DNA of 20,706 nucleotides from Candidatus Latescibacterota bacterium. GTDB taxonomy: Bacteria; Krumholzibacteriota; Krumholzibacteriia; Krumholzibacteriales; WJIX01. The stretch's first letter is position 1. Each line of letters begins with the position of its first letter. Below are positions 8,540 through 14,926 of this stretch, piece after piece. A model generated the notes under the pieces. That model saw only the letters and a program-made list of their open reading frames with translations, ran no database searches and had not been told where the DNA came from. The stretch lies in contig DAOWMJ010000007.1 in NCBI GenBank assembly GCA_030643145.1, positions 1 to 20,706 of the forward strand, written 5' to 3'. The position numbers were made by a program, and so were the translations under genes.

Positions 8540-9427
8540 TTGCGCGAAAAGGGAGTTTTTAAAATCAGGTGTGCCGCGAAGATCAATCTTTACCTTGGAG
8601 TAGTTGGGGTGCGAAAGGATGGCTATCATGATATTGAAACCCTTTTCCAGCCTGTTTCTCTTTATGATGAGATCTCTTTCAGTAGAATAGATAAAGGGAT
8701 CGAACTTTCCGGAAGTGATAAAAGTATTCAGTGGGGCGAATCAAATCTTTGTTACAGGGCCGCGGAAGAACTTTTTAAATATGTGAATTACAGGAGTGGG
8801 ATAAGAATTGAGGTAAAAAAGAATATCCCCGTCGAAGCGGGGCTTGGTGGAGGAAGTAGTAACGCGGGAGGGGTGATTAAGGGATTAAACAAATATCTGA
8901 ATTTTGATCTTGATCAGGATGAGCTTATGGAAATCGCTCTGAAAATCGGGAGTGATGTTCCCTTCTTTGTTCTTGGCAGACCTGCTATCGGAAGGGGAAG
9001 AGGCGAGTTATTGGAAGGCATAAATGGTATAGATGAGTGCTTCATTGTTCTTGCTGTACCAAGAGTAAAAATTTCTACAGAAAAAGCCTTTAAAAAACTT
9101 AGTTTATTGTTGACAAGGTCTGAAAGTGAATATAGACTGAAGCGTCTATTGGATGGATTAGATAGTTTTCCAGAATCGGGGGTCAAAACATATAATAGTT
9201 TTGAGGTGCCGATGGAGGCGCTTTATCCGGAACTCCAAGCACTGCTGGTTTTGTTGAAAACGGGAGAAGATTGTGTTTTTTCTTCCTTGAGCGGTAGCGG
9301 ATCAGCGTGTTTTGCGATTTTTGTTGAAAATAACAGTGCGATAAGAATGTTGGGTCATGTGTTGGATGAAGGATATTTTGGAGTGATTGTGGAACCCGTA
9401 AATAGAACATTTTATATTGATGAATAG
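8540..9427 (+). CDS. ispE: 4-diphosphocytidyl-2-C-methyl-D-erythritol kinase
   Basis: A 295-residue GHMP kinase of the MEP isoprenoid pathway; it phosphorylates the 2-hydroxyl of CDP-methylerythritol with ATP. AAKINLYL (12-19) includes the catalytic-site lysine K14. The glycine-rich ATP loop is PVEAGLGGGSSNAG (97-110), the catalytic aspartate is D139 in GSDVPFF, and the C-terminal motif is SLSGSGSACF (249-258). The start is TTG at 8540, with GAGGAGG at 8529-8535; no ATG gives a complete N-terminus. The order ispE-spoVG-prs-rplY-pth resembles that of Bacillus (which also has purR, yabJ and glmU in between). Its isoprenoid product would feed polyprenyl-phosphate synthesis, the lipid needed by the UbiA-type enzyme just upstream. 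Confidence 0.95.
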   Translation: MREKGVFKIRCAAKINLYLGVVGVRKDGYHDIETLFQPVSLYDEISFSRIDKGIELSGSDKSIQWGESNLCYRAAEELFKYVNYRSGIRIEVKKNIPVEAGLGGGSSNAGGVIKGLNKYLNFDLDQDELMEIALKIGSDVPFFVLGRPAIGRGRGELLEGINGIDECFIVLAVPRVKISTEKAFKKLSLLLTRSESEYRLKRLLDGLDSFPESGVKTYNSFEVPMEALYPELQALLVLLKTGEDCVFSSLSGSGSACFAIFVENNSAIRMLGHVLDEGYFGVIVEPVNRTFYIDE

Positions 9428-9446
9428 GACGATCCAAGGAGGGCAA

Positions 9447-9737
9447 ATGGAAATTACCGAGATAAGGATTTCTTTACACGATGACAATAAATTAAAGGCC
9501 TTTGCCAGTGTTACATTCGACGATTGTTTTGTTGTTCGCGGGCTCAAACTTATTGATGGCGCTAAAGGAATTTTTGTTGCAATGCCGAGTCGTAAGAGGC
9601 CTGACGGGACCTATCAGGATATAGCACATCCGATAAACAGTGAAACAAGAAGCTGGATGGAAAAACTGATAGTTGACGCTTACGAAAAAGAACATAAAGA
9701 CATTCAATCTGAGACTGAGAAAGAACTCTTAGAATAA
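9447..9737 (+). CDS. spoVG: SpoVG family RNA/DNA-binding regulator
   Basis: A 96-residue protein closely matching SpoVG along its whole length: MEITEIRISL at the start, FVVRGLKLIDGAKGIFVAMP (28-47), and the diagnostic PDGTYQDIAHPIN (52-64). SpoVG proteins are small site-specific nucleic-acid-binding regulators, first found in Bacillus sporulation but present in many non-spore-formers. The start was set at ATG 9447, with SD AAGGAGGG just upstream. An earlier in-frame ATG at 9417 would add ten non-family residues overlapping ispE. The C-terminal tail is short and acidic. It lies directly after ispE and before tRNA-Gln. The regulatory target here is unknown. Confidence 0.93.
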   Translation: MEITEIRISLHDDNKLKAFASVTFDDCFVVRGLKLIDGAKGIFVAMPSRKRPDGTYQDIAHPINSETRSWMEKLIVDAYEKEHKDIQSETEKELLE

Positions 9738-9771
9738 ATAGTGAGTTTGGGCGAAGGAGCATTGTATTTGG

Positions 9772-9842
9772 TGGGGCGTCGTCAAGTGGCAAGACACGGG
9801 GTTTTGGGTCCCGCATCGGAGGTTCGAATCCTCCCGCCCCAG
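9772..9842 (+). tRNA. tRNA-Gln, anticodon TTG
   Basis: A complete cloverleaf can be drawn: acceptor TGGGGCG (9772-9778) with CGCCCCA (9835-9841); D stem GTC/GAC; anticodon stem CGGGG/TCCCG (9797-9801, 9809-9813; one G-T pair) around loop TTTTGGG with anticodon TTG at 9804-9806; a 4-base variable region; and T arm GGAGG-TTCGAAT-CCTCC (9818-9834). The discriminator is G9842, as is usual for tRNA-Gln. The 3' CCA is not encoded (GAT follows the acceptor), so it must be added by a nucleotidyltransferase. A tRNA-Gln next to prs is also seen in other bacterial groups. Confidence 0.97.
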
Positions 9843-9857
9843 ATAAAATAGGAAGTG

Positions 9858-9881
9858 GTGACCGGAAGGGTCACTTTTTTT
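9858..9881 (+). terminator. Intrinsic terminator-like hairpin between tRNA-Gln and prs
   Basis: Stem GTGACC (9858-9863) pairs perfectly with GGTCAC (9869-9874) around loop GGAAG, followed by seven T (9875-9881). It probably ends the ispE-spoVG-tRNA transcript or sets a tRNA 3' end. The prs SD (GGAGG at 9884-9888) begins three bases after the T run, so the hairpin may also act as an attenuator for prs. Confidence 0.8.
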
Positions 9882-9895
9882 GTGGAGGTATTTTA

Positions 9896-10831
9896 ATGGC
9901 AAACAGAATAACTTTGATTTCCGGAACAGCCAACCCGGGTCTTTCTGAATTGATCTCAAATTATATGGATAAAGATGTTTGTGATGTTGTTGTTGATCGC
10001 TTTTCAGATGGAGAAATACATGTAAATATCAAGCAAAATATAAGGGGACAAGATGTATTTATTATACAACCCACATTTCCCCCGGCGGAAAATATTCTGG
10101 AATTACTGATATTGATTGATGCTTGTTACAGAGCGTCGGCCAGCAGGATTACGGCGGTTGTTCCTTACTATGGGTATGCCCGCCAGGACAGAAAAGATGG
10201 ACCGAGGGTTCCGATATCAGCGAAGCTTATTGCTAATCTTATAGAAACATCCGGAGCTCACCGCGTATTGGCTTTTGAGCTTCATGCGGCTCAGATTCAG
10301 GGATTTTTTGACATTCAGGTGGATAATCTCTTTGCAACTCCAGTTTTCCTTGAATATATTGTGAAGAAGAAATTTGATAACCCTGTTGTTGTTTCCCCGG
10401 ATGTTGGTGGAATTAAAATGGGAAGGGCTTTCGCAAAAAAACTTGGCGCGGACTTGGCGATAGTTGATAAACGGAGAATGACACCGGATGCTTCGGAGGT
10501 TATGAATATTATTGGAGATGTCGATGGTAGAGATATTGTCATTTTTGATGATATAATCAGCACTGCCGGAACAATCACTCAGGCGGCCGAGGCGTTGAAA
10601 AAAGAGGGCGCAAAGAGAATAATCGCGGTTGCTTCTCATCCGGTATTTTCGGGTAACGCTCTTGAGAGACTGGAAAAATCTATTATTGAAGAGGTTGTTG
10701 TCACAAATTCGATTCCATTTAGCGACGGTGACAAATGCAGTAAGGTGAAAGTTCTTGATTTGTCTCCTTTGCTTGGTGAAGCAATTATAAGGATTCATGA
10801 AGAGAAATCAATCAGTATGTTGTTTGTGTAA
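9896..10831 (+). CDS. prs: Ribose-phosphate pyrophosphokinase (PRPP synthase)
   Basis: A 311-residue cytoplasmic enzyme that makes PRPP from ribose-5-phosphate and ATP for nucleotide, His, Trp and NAD synthesis. The class I pattern is complete: FSDGEIHVNI (36-45), the flexible loop YARQDRKDGPRVPISAKL (94-111), catalytic H130 in FELHAAQIQGFFD, the catalytic loop DKRR (191-194), and PRPP-binding DIVIFDDIISTAGTI (213-227). Val105 stands where the loop usually has Glu (PREPISAKL); otherwise nothing is odd. SD GGAGG is 7 bases before the ATG. It sits just after the terminator-like hairpin and 13 bases before rplY. PRPP is the donor for DPPR-synthase-like enzymes such as the UbiA-family protein upstream. 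Confidence 0.98.
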   Translation: MANRITLISGTANPGLSELISNYMDKDVCDVVVDRFSDGEIHVNIKQNIRGQDVFIIQPTFPPAENILELLILIDACYRASASRITAVVPYYGYARQDRKDGPRVPISAKLIANLIETSGAHRVLAFELHAAQIQGFFDIQVDNLFATPVFLEYIVKKKFDNPVVVSPDVGGIKMGRAFAKKLGADLAIVDKRRMTPDASEVMNIIGDVDGRDIVIFDDIISTAGTITQAAEALKKEGAKRIIAVASHPVFSGNALERLEKSIIEEVVVTNSIPFSDGDKCSKVKVLDLSPLLGEAIIRIHEEKSISMLFV

Positions 10832-10844
10832 ATATGGAGGGAAA

Positions 10845-11543
10845 ATGGAAAAAATAATATTAAAGGCACAAGTAAGAGAAGAAACCGGCAAGAGTAGTGG
10901 GAGCAAGTTACGTAAAAGTGGAAAGATTCCAGGCATCCTGTATGGACATAAGAAAGATCCTATTTCGCTTGTCATGGATGAGCATAATATCAGGGAAATT
11001 ATTCACAATGCCCAAACTGAAAACATTATTATTAATCTTGAGATTGAGGGCGTGGATATTGCCGATATGGTGACAATTGTAAGGGATGTACAACATCATC
11101 CTGTTACGGGAGATATTCTTCATGTCGATTTTATGAGGGTTGCGATGGATGAAAAAATAAATATTAACGTTCCTGTCAAAATTATCGGTGTGGCAAAAGG
11201 TGTAGTTGAAGATGGGGGGATACTCTATCATAGTATTCGACAGATAATGATTAATTCCGCGCCCTCTGAAATACCTGAATCTATCGATATAGATGTAAGT
11301 GAATTGGGAGTAGGTGGTACGATTCATATTTCTGATATTGTGGAAAACTATAAAGAGATTGACTTTGTTTCTGATTTGGATATGACGCTGGTCCATATCT
11401 CGGCTCCTAAAGAGATTGAATTGCCTGAAGAAGAGGTTGAAGAGGAAGGTGCCGAAGTAGCAGAGGGTGAAGAGGGAAGCGCTAAAGAAGAAAAAGAAAC
11501 AGAAGGACAAGCAGCAGAAGAGCAAAAGAAAGAAGGATCCTGA
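10845..11543 (+). CDS. rplY: 50S ribosomal protein L25, CTC family
   Basis: A 232-residue long-form L25 (TL5/CTC) that binds 5S rRNA. The N-terminal L25 domain (1-95) has REETGKSSGSKLRKSGKIPG (11-30) and VRDVQHHPVTGDILHVDF (79-96). The TL5 C-terminal beta domain spans about 97-190. A highly acidic tail (194-232, mostly Glu) follows, as is common in CTC proteins. The start is ATG 10845 with SD GGAGG. An in-frame start at 10797 lies inside prs and would add 16 residues without family similarity. The order prs-rplY-pth is conserved across many bacteria. Confidence 0.96.
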   Translation: MEKIILKAQVREETGKSSGSKLRKSGKIPGILYGHKKDPISLVMDEHNIREIIHNAQTENIIINLEIEGVDIADMVTIVRDVQHHPVTGDILHVDFMRVAMDEKININVPVKIIGVAKGVVEDGGILYHSIRQIMINSAPSEIPESIDIDVSELGVGGTIHISDIVENYKEIDFVSDLDMTLVHISAPKEIELPEEEVEEEGAEVAEGEEGSAKEEKETEGQAAEEQKKEGS

Positions 11544-11549
11544 CAAAAA

Positions 11550-12122
11550 ATGTGCGGGATATCTTATCTTTGCGGACTTGGTAATCCTGGAAACAGATAT
11601 ATTGATACAAGGCATAATCTTGGGTTTCAAGTGTTGAATTTGCTTGCCGATGAATATAATCTCAGTTGGAAGACACTGGATAACAGATCTATGACGGTGT
11701 GGAAAACCAGGTGTGGCAAAGTAACTTTATTCAAACCGCTTTCCTATATGAATCTTTCAGGGGTCGTGTTGTCGGCTTTTGAGGGGCTTAATCTCTCGAA
11801 TTTACTTGTTATATGTGATGATGTTCATCTACAAACCGGAACAATCCGTATCCGTGGATCGGGCGGTAGTGGTGGACATAGGGGGCTTGAGTCGCTAGAA
11901 AAAGAATTCGATTCCAGAAAATTCGCAAGGCTCCGAATGGGGATTGGTCCTGTTCCTCCTTCCGTTCTATGGAAGGAATTTGTTCTTCAACCCTTTGTTG
12001 AATCGGAAATGTCCGATGTGGTTTCAATGCGGAAAGAGGCTCTCGAAGCGATTAAAGTTACTGTTACACGAGGAATCGAAGCAGCTATGCAACGGTTTAA
12101 CCGTAAGAAGGAAGGGGAATGA
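11550..12122 (+). CDS. pth: Peptidyl-tRNA hydrolase
   Basis: A 190-residue enzyme that frees peptides from peptidyl-tRNA dropped by ribosomes. GLGNPGNRYIDTRHNLGF (9-26) holds the active-site N12 and catalytic H22; KPLSYMNLSG (62-71) holds N68; and CDDVHLQTGTIRIR (89-102) holds D91. In GGHRGL (108-113) Arg111 stands where E. coli has Asn114; I recall this variant from other groups, so activity is expected. The start ATG is six bases after rplY. The SD is moderate (GAAGGA, about 12 bases upstream). The last gene of this unit, it is followed by a 251-base intergenic region. Confidence 0.97.
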   Translation: MCGISYLCGLGNPGNRYIDTRHNLGFQVLNLLADEYNLSWKTLDNRSMTVWKTRCGKVTLFKPLSYMNLSGVVLSAFEGLNLSNLLVICDDVHLQTGTIRIRGSGGSGGHRGLESLEKEFDSRKFARLRMGIGPVPPSVLWKEFVLQPFVESEMSDVVSMRKEALEAIKVTVTRGIEAAMQRFNRKKEGE

Positions 12123-12134
12123 GGGGGCATCTGA

Positions 12135-12144
12135 GGCAATGTGT
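12135..12144 (+). repeat. Intergenic motif GGCAATGTGT, copy 3
   Basis: Third exact copy, 12 bases after the pth stop, continuing AAATAAATA as in copy 1. The rest of 12145-12230 is AT-rich with no recognisable gene or clear hairpin. Confidence 0.5.
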
Positions 12145-12231
12145 AAATAAATACGGAAAAGCGATTGAATAAAAAATAAAATTACACAGAGCACTTTACA
12201 TGACCTTCAAGCAGTTTGGTGAAAGAGTTTC

Positions 12232-12260
12232 TTGACCACGATTTGTCCGAGTGTTATATT
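12232..12260 (+). promoter_or_regulatory. Sigma-70-type promoter of the rpsF operon
   Basis: TTGACC (12232-12237) and TATATT (12255-12260) are separated by exactly 17 bases, each close to the consensus. Transcription would start near 12267, giving a leader of about 107 bases before rpsF. This is the best promoter seen in the window, and it lies where a ribosomal-protein operon promoter is expected. Confidence 0.75.
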
Positions 12261-12268
12261 CTAGCCTT

Positions 12269-12288
12269 GCCATTTTCAAAAAAATGGC
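12269..12288 (+). promoter_or_regulatory. Hairpin at the 5' end of the rpsF leader
   Basis: GCCATTTT and AAAATGGC form a perfect 8-base-pair stem with loop CAAA. It begins within a few bases of the predicted transcription start. It could protect the mRNA 5' end or be part of the leader fold; no T run follows, so it is not a good terminator. Confidence 0.5.
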
Positions 12289-12315
12289 TGGTGTTGAAAT
12301 AAGGTTTTGTTATAA

Positions 12316-12361
12316 CCCTACTTTCTTCTGCATAAGAAGAAAGTCATTAAAGACCGAAGGG
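12316..12361 (+). promoter_or_regulatory. Candidate S6:S18 autoregulatory leader structure before rpsF
   Basis: A perfect 10-base-pair hairpin (ACTTTCTTCT at 12320-12329, loop GCATA, AGAAGAAAGT at 12335-12344) is closed by an outer stem CCCT (12316-12319) with AGGG (12358-12361). The 13-base bulge on the 3' side ends in ACCGA (12353-12357). A CCG-containing bulge next to stems is the known feature of the S6:S18-binding motif in bacterial rpsF leaders, which mimics the 16S rRNA site. The outer stem overlaps the rpsF SD (GGGAGGA, 12359-12365), so its formation would hide the SD. The structure is seen in sequence; the regulatory role is inferred from known leaders. Confidence 0.6.
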
Positions 12362-12373
12362 AGGAAATAGCGA

Positions 12374-12694
12374 ATGCGCAAATACGAATGTGTCTTTATT
12401 CTGGAGCCTTCTTTAGGAGAGACCGAAGCAAATAATCACATTGATCGCTTTGCTGAAATTATTACTTCACGCAGTGGATTAATCGACAAAAAAGATATTT
12501 GGGGTAAGCGGAGGCTTGCCTACGCCATCGATAAATATGTTGAGGGTATTTATATTCTTTTTAAATTTTCCGGGAATAATGAAATCCTTGATGAATTGAA
12601 AAGAGTATTCAGATATGATGCCGTGATTATCAGATATATGATTGTTCTCGACGATGGTCCTTTTTCTTCTGAGGAAGAAAAACCAGAGGAATAA
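12374..12694 (+). CDS. rpsF: 30S ribosomal protein S6
   Basis: A 106-residue S6 with the usual MRKYECVFILEPSL start, WGKRRLAYAIDKYVEGIY (43-60), and FRYDAVIIRYMIVL near the end, followed by a short acidic tail. It binds 16S rRNA as a heterodimer with S18, which is encoded next. SD GGGAGGA lies 8 bases before the ATG and inside the proposed leader fold. It is the first gene of rpsF-rpsR-rplI; no ssb gene lies between rpsF and rpsR. Confidence 0.97.
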   Translation: MRKYECVFILEPSLGETEANNHIDRFAEIITSRSGLIDKKDIWGKRRLAYAIDKYVEGIYILFKFSGNNEILDELKRVFRYDAVIIRYMIVLDDGPFSSEEEKPEE

Positions 12695-12710
12695 ATAGAG
12701 AGGTAATGTT

Positions 12711-12971
12711 ATGAGTAAGAAATCGAAAAAAACAAAGATTAAGACAAGAAGAACAGGTCCTGAAAAACCGTGCAAGTTTTGTAAAAACGGTGTCAGCAAG
12801 ATTGATTGGAAGGATGATGTTCTTCTTAAGCGTTTTATTACTGATAGAGGGAAAATAGCGCCGCGTAGAGTGACTGGCACATGCGCACGTCACCAAAGGA
12901 TGCTGGCGCGTGCTATAAAACGCGCGAGATTTATCGCGTTGTTACCGTTTGTAAGGGTATATTACCGATAG
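12711..12971 (+). CDS. rpsR: 30S ribosomal protein S18 (zinc-type)
   Basis: An 86-residue S18 with a basic N-terminus and the conserved core LLKRFITDRGKIAPRR (38-53), then TGTCARHQRMLARAIKRARF. Cysteines C21 and C24 (CKFC), C58 and H61 give the C+ pattern of paralogues thought to bind zinc, unlike E. coli S18. S18 partners S6 in the ribosome and in leader binding. It lies 16 bases after rpsF. Confidence 0.97.
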   Translation: MSKKSKKTKIKTRRTGPEKPCKFCKNGVSKIDWKDDVLLKRFITDRGKIAPRRVTGTCARHQRMLARAIKRARFIALLPFVRVYYR

Positions 12972-12985
12972 GTGGTGCGAGGATA

Positions 12986-13432
12986 ATGGAAATAATATTA
13001 AGAGACGATATTGACAATCTAGGGAAATGTGGTGAAATCGTTGGTGTTAAAGATGGATACGCGAGGAATTTCCTTATACCAAAAGGTTTGGCTGTTCGCG
13101 CTACAAAATCTAGCAGGAGACTAATCGAAGAAGAGAGCCAGCAGCGTAAAATGAGAGCTAAGAAAATAAAACGTAATTTGCAGGGAATTGCCGATAAAAT
13201 GAAAGACATTTCATGCACTATCACTGTTCAGGCCGGCGAAGAAGATAAATTGTATGGCTCTGTTACGGCAACTGATATAGCTGAAGCTGTTAATAAGCTG
13301 AGTGAAGTTGAAGTTAGTCCTAAGCAAGTTATACTTGAGGAACCAATTAAGATTCTCGGTGTATATACTGTCACAATATCTCTTCATAAAGAAGTCGAAG
13401 TTCCTGTTAAGGTTTGGGTGGTAAAGGAATAG
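12986..13432 (+). CDS. rplI: 50S ribosomal protein L9
   Basis: A 148-residue L9 with the N-terminal domain MEIILRDDIDNLGKCGEIV (1-19), the signature VKDGYARNFLIPKGLAVRAT (20-39), a long charged connecting helix (about 43-75), and a C-terminal domain with KLYGSVTATDIAEAV. The start is ATG 12986, with GCGAGGA upstream; the open frame extends back to 12881, but that part overlaps rpsR and lacks family sequence. It is the last gene of the ribosomal-protein unit, 14 bases after rpsR. Confidence 0.97.
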   Translation: MEIILRDDIDNLGKCGEIVGVKDGYARNFLIPKGLAVRATKSSRRLIEEESQQRKMRAKKIKRNLQGIADKMKDISCTITVQAGEEDKLYGSVTATDIAEAVNKLSEVEVSPKQVILEEPIKILGVYTVTISLHKEVEVPVKVWVVKE

Positions 13433-13505
13433 TTTTCCTGGATTCAAGGACAAATACAAGAAACAGCTTGGTAACTCCTGCCCGGCTCATATAAGGAGGA
13501 TAGTC

Positions 13506-14879
13506 ATCGAATTACCCGAAAAGATCTTCAGAGAATATGATATCAGAGGGGTTGTTGATGAGGATTTAACGGATGACGGTGTAAGGAATCTTGGTAAAGC
13601 CGCAGCCGTAACATTTCTGAGAGATAATATCAGAGAAGTTATTATCGGGAGAGATATCCGGTTGAGCAGCAAAAGGTTTTTTGATGTTCTCACAGAAGGA
13701 TTAAACACCAGTGGTGTCAAAGTTATAGATATCGGTGTTGTTCCCACCCCTGTTTTCTATTTCGCGGCTAAAAAATGGGATATAAAAGGTGGGATAGTAA
13801 TTACAGCAAGTCATAACTCTGCGGAATTTAATGGATTTAAGGTGCTTCGCGGGGAAGGGACAATCTACGGAGCGGATATACATGAGTTGTATGATATAGC
13901 TATAGCTGGAAAGTTTGTTGAGGGAAATGGAACTATAACAAAACAAGATATTAATGCTGAATATATTGATTATCTTTGTGAAAATATAAATATTGAGCGC
14001 CCGGTTAAATTTGCCGTTGACGGTGGGAACGGAACGGCTGGTATTGTAGCATCGGATATTTTTAAAAGGCTGGGATTACAGCCGGTTGAACTGTTTATGC
14101 GTCCCGACGGGAATTTCCCTAATCATCATCCTGATCCTACTGTTGAACATAATTTAATTGATCTCAAGAATGCGATTCGTGAGAACGGGCTTGAATTTGG
14201 AATTGGTTTCGATGGGGATTCGGACCGGATTGGGGTTGTGGATGAAGAGGGGAATGTTCTGTGGGGTGACGCTTTGCTGGCACTTTACGCGAGAGATATG
14301 TTGAGGAAAAACCCCGGGGCCACAGTGATTTTCGAGGTTAAATGTTCAAGAGCCCTTGAAGAGGATATCAACAAGTTTGGCGGTAAACCCATCATGTGGA
14401 AGACGGGGCATTCTCTTATCAAGAAGAAAATGCGCGAGGAAGGCGCTCTATTAGCCGGTGAAATGAGTGGACATCAATTTTTCGGAGACAGGTATTTAGG
14501 CTATGACGATGCGATATACGCAGCTCTTAGACTTATTGAGATAGTTTCACGAAGAGACAAACCTCTAAGCGATTTCTATAGAGAATTTTCAAAGTATGAG
14601 AATACGCCCGAGATCAGATTAGATTGTGAAGATTCCAGAAAATTTGATATTGTAAGGGAAGTGTCTGACCAATTCAAAATTACGAATCATGTTATAGATG
14701 TTGATGGCGCCAGAGTTGATTTTGAAAAGGGGTGGGGGCTTATAAGGGCATCCAATACTCAGCCCGCTTTAGTATTTAGATTCGAAGCTGAAACGAAAAA
14801 GGCTCTTGTTGACATAAGGGAAAAATTTGCTAAGGTGTTGGGAAAATATAAATTGGATACCTCGAATTTATTTAATTAA
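13506..14879 (+). CDS. Phosphomannomutase/phosphoglucomutase, apparent ATC start
   Basis: An alpha-D-phosphohexomutase that interconverts 6- and 1-phosphates of mannose and/or glucose; with the next gene it would supply GDP-mannose. From ATC 13506 it has 457 residues, the normal length of the AlgC-like family. Key sites are IFREYDIRG (7-15), phosphoserine loop TASHN (Ser102), metal loop DGDSDR (236-241), sugar loop GEMSGH (318-323) and phosphate-binding RASNTQPALVFRFEA (414-428). The frame is open from 13425, but no ATG, GTG or TTG occurs before a TTG at 13662, which would delete 52 residues including FREYDIRG. AGGAGG at 13494-13499 is six bases before ATC 13506, so ATC is the best start. A base error in the sequence is the alternative. 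Confidence 0.93.
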   Translation: MELPEKIFREYDIRGVVDEDLTDDGVRNLGKAAAVTFLRDNIREVIIGRDIRLSSKRFFDVLTEGLNTSGVKVIDIGVVPTPVFYFAAKKWDIKGGIVITASHNSAEFNGFKVLRGEGTIYGADIHELYDIAIAGKFVEGNGTITKQDINAEYIDYLCENINIERPVKFAVDGGNGTAGIVASDIFKRLGLQPVELFMRPDGNFPNHHPDPTVEHNLIDLKNAIRENGLEFGIGFDGDSDRIGVVDEEGNVLWGDALLALYARDMLRKNPGATVIFEVKCSRALEEDINKFGGKPIMWKTGHSLIKKKMREEGALLAGEMSGHQFFGDRYLGYDDAIYAALRLIEIVSRRDKPLSDFYREFSKYENTPEIRLDCEDSRKFDIVREVSDQFKITNHVIDVDGARVDFEKGWGLIRASNTQPALVFRFEAETKKALVDIREKFAKVLGKYKLDTSNLFN

Positions 14880-14926
14880 GAACAATTATTTTAAGGAGAT
14901 ATATTTCCTGGGAAGTAGAGGATTGA

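Noticed and set aside
9417..9446. Longer SpoVG start at ATG 9417
   Set aside because: The extra residues are unlike SpoVG, overlap ispE, and lack an SD as good as AAGGAGGG before 9447.
9753..9850. SD-like GAAGGAG followed by an open TTG-start frame running through the tRNA-Gln gene
   Set aside because: The frame is simply the tRNA sequence read as codons; the cloverleaf is complete and explains the region.
10797..10844. Longer L25 start inside prs
   Set aside because: No family similarity in the added residues, and a strong SD precedes ATG 10845.
10217..11630. Long minus-strand open frames opposite prs and rplY (10217-10798 and 10908-11630)
   Set aside because: They lie opposite firmly identified genes, have no recognisable domains, and have compositions typical of complement-strand shadows.
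12881..12985. Longer L9 start inside rpsR
   Set aside because: The added residues are rpsR read out of frame; MEIILRDD at 12986 is the standard L9 start.
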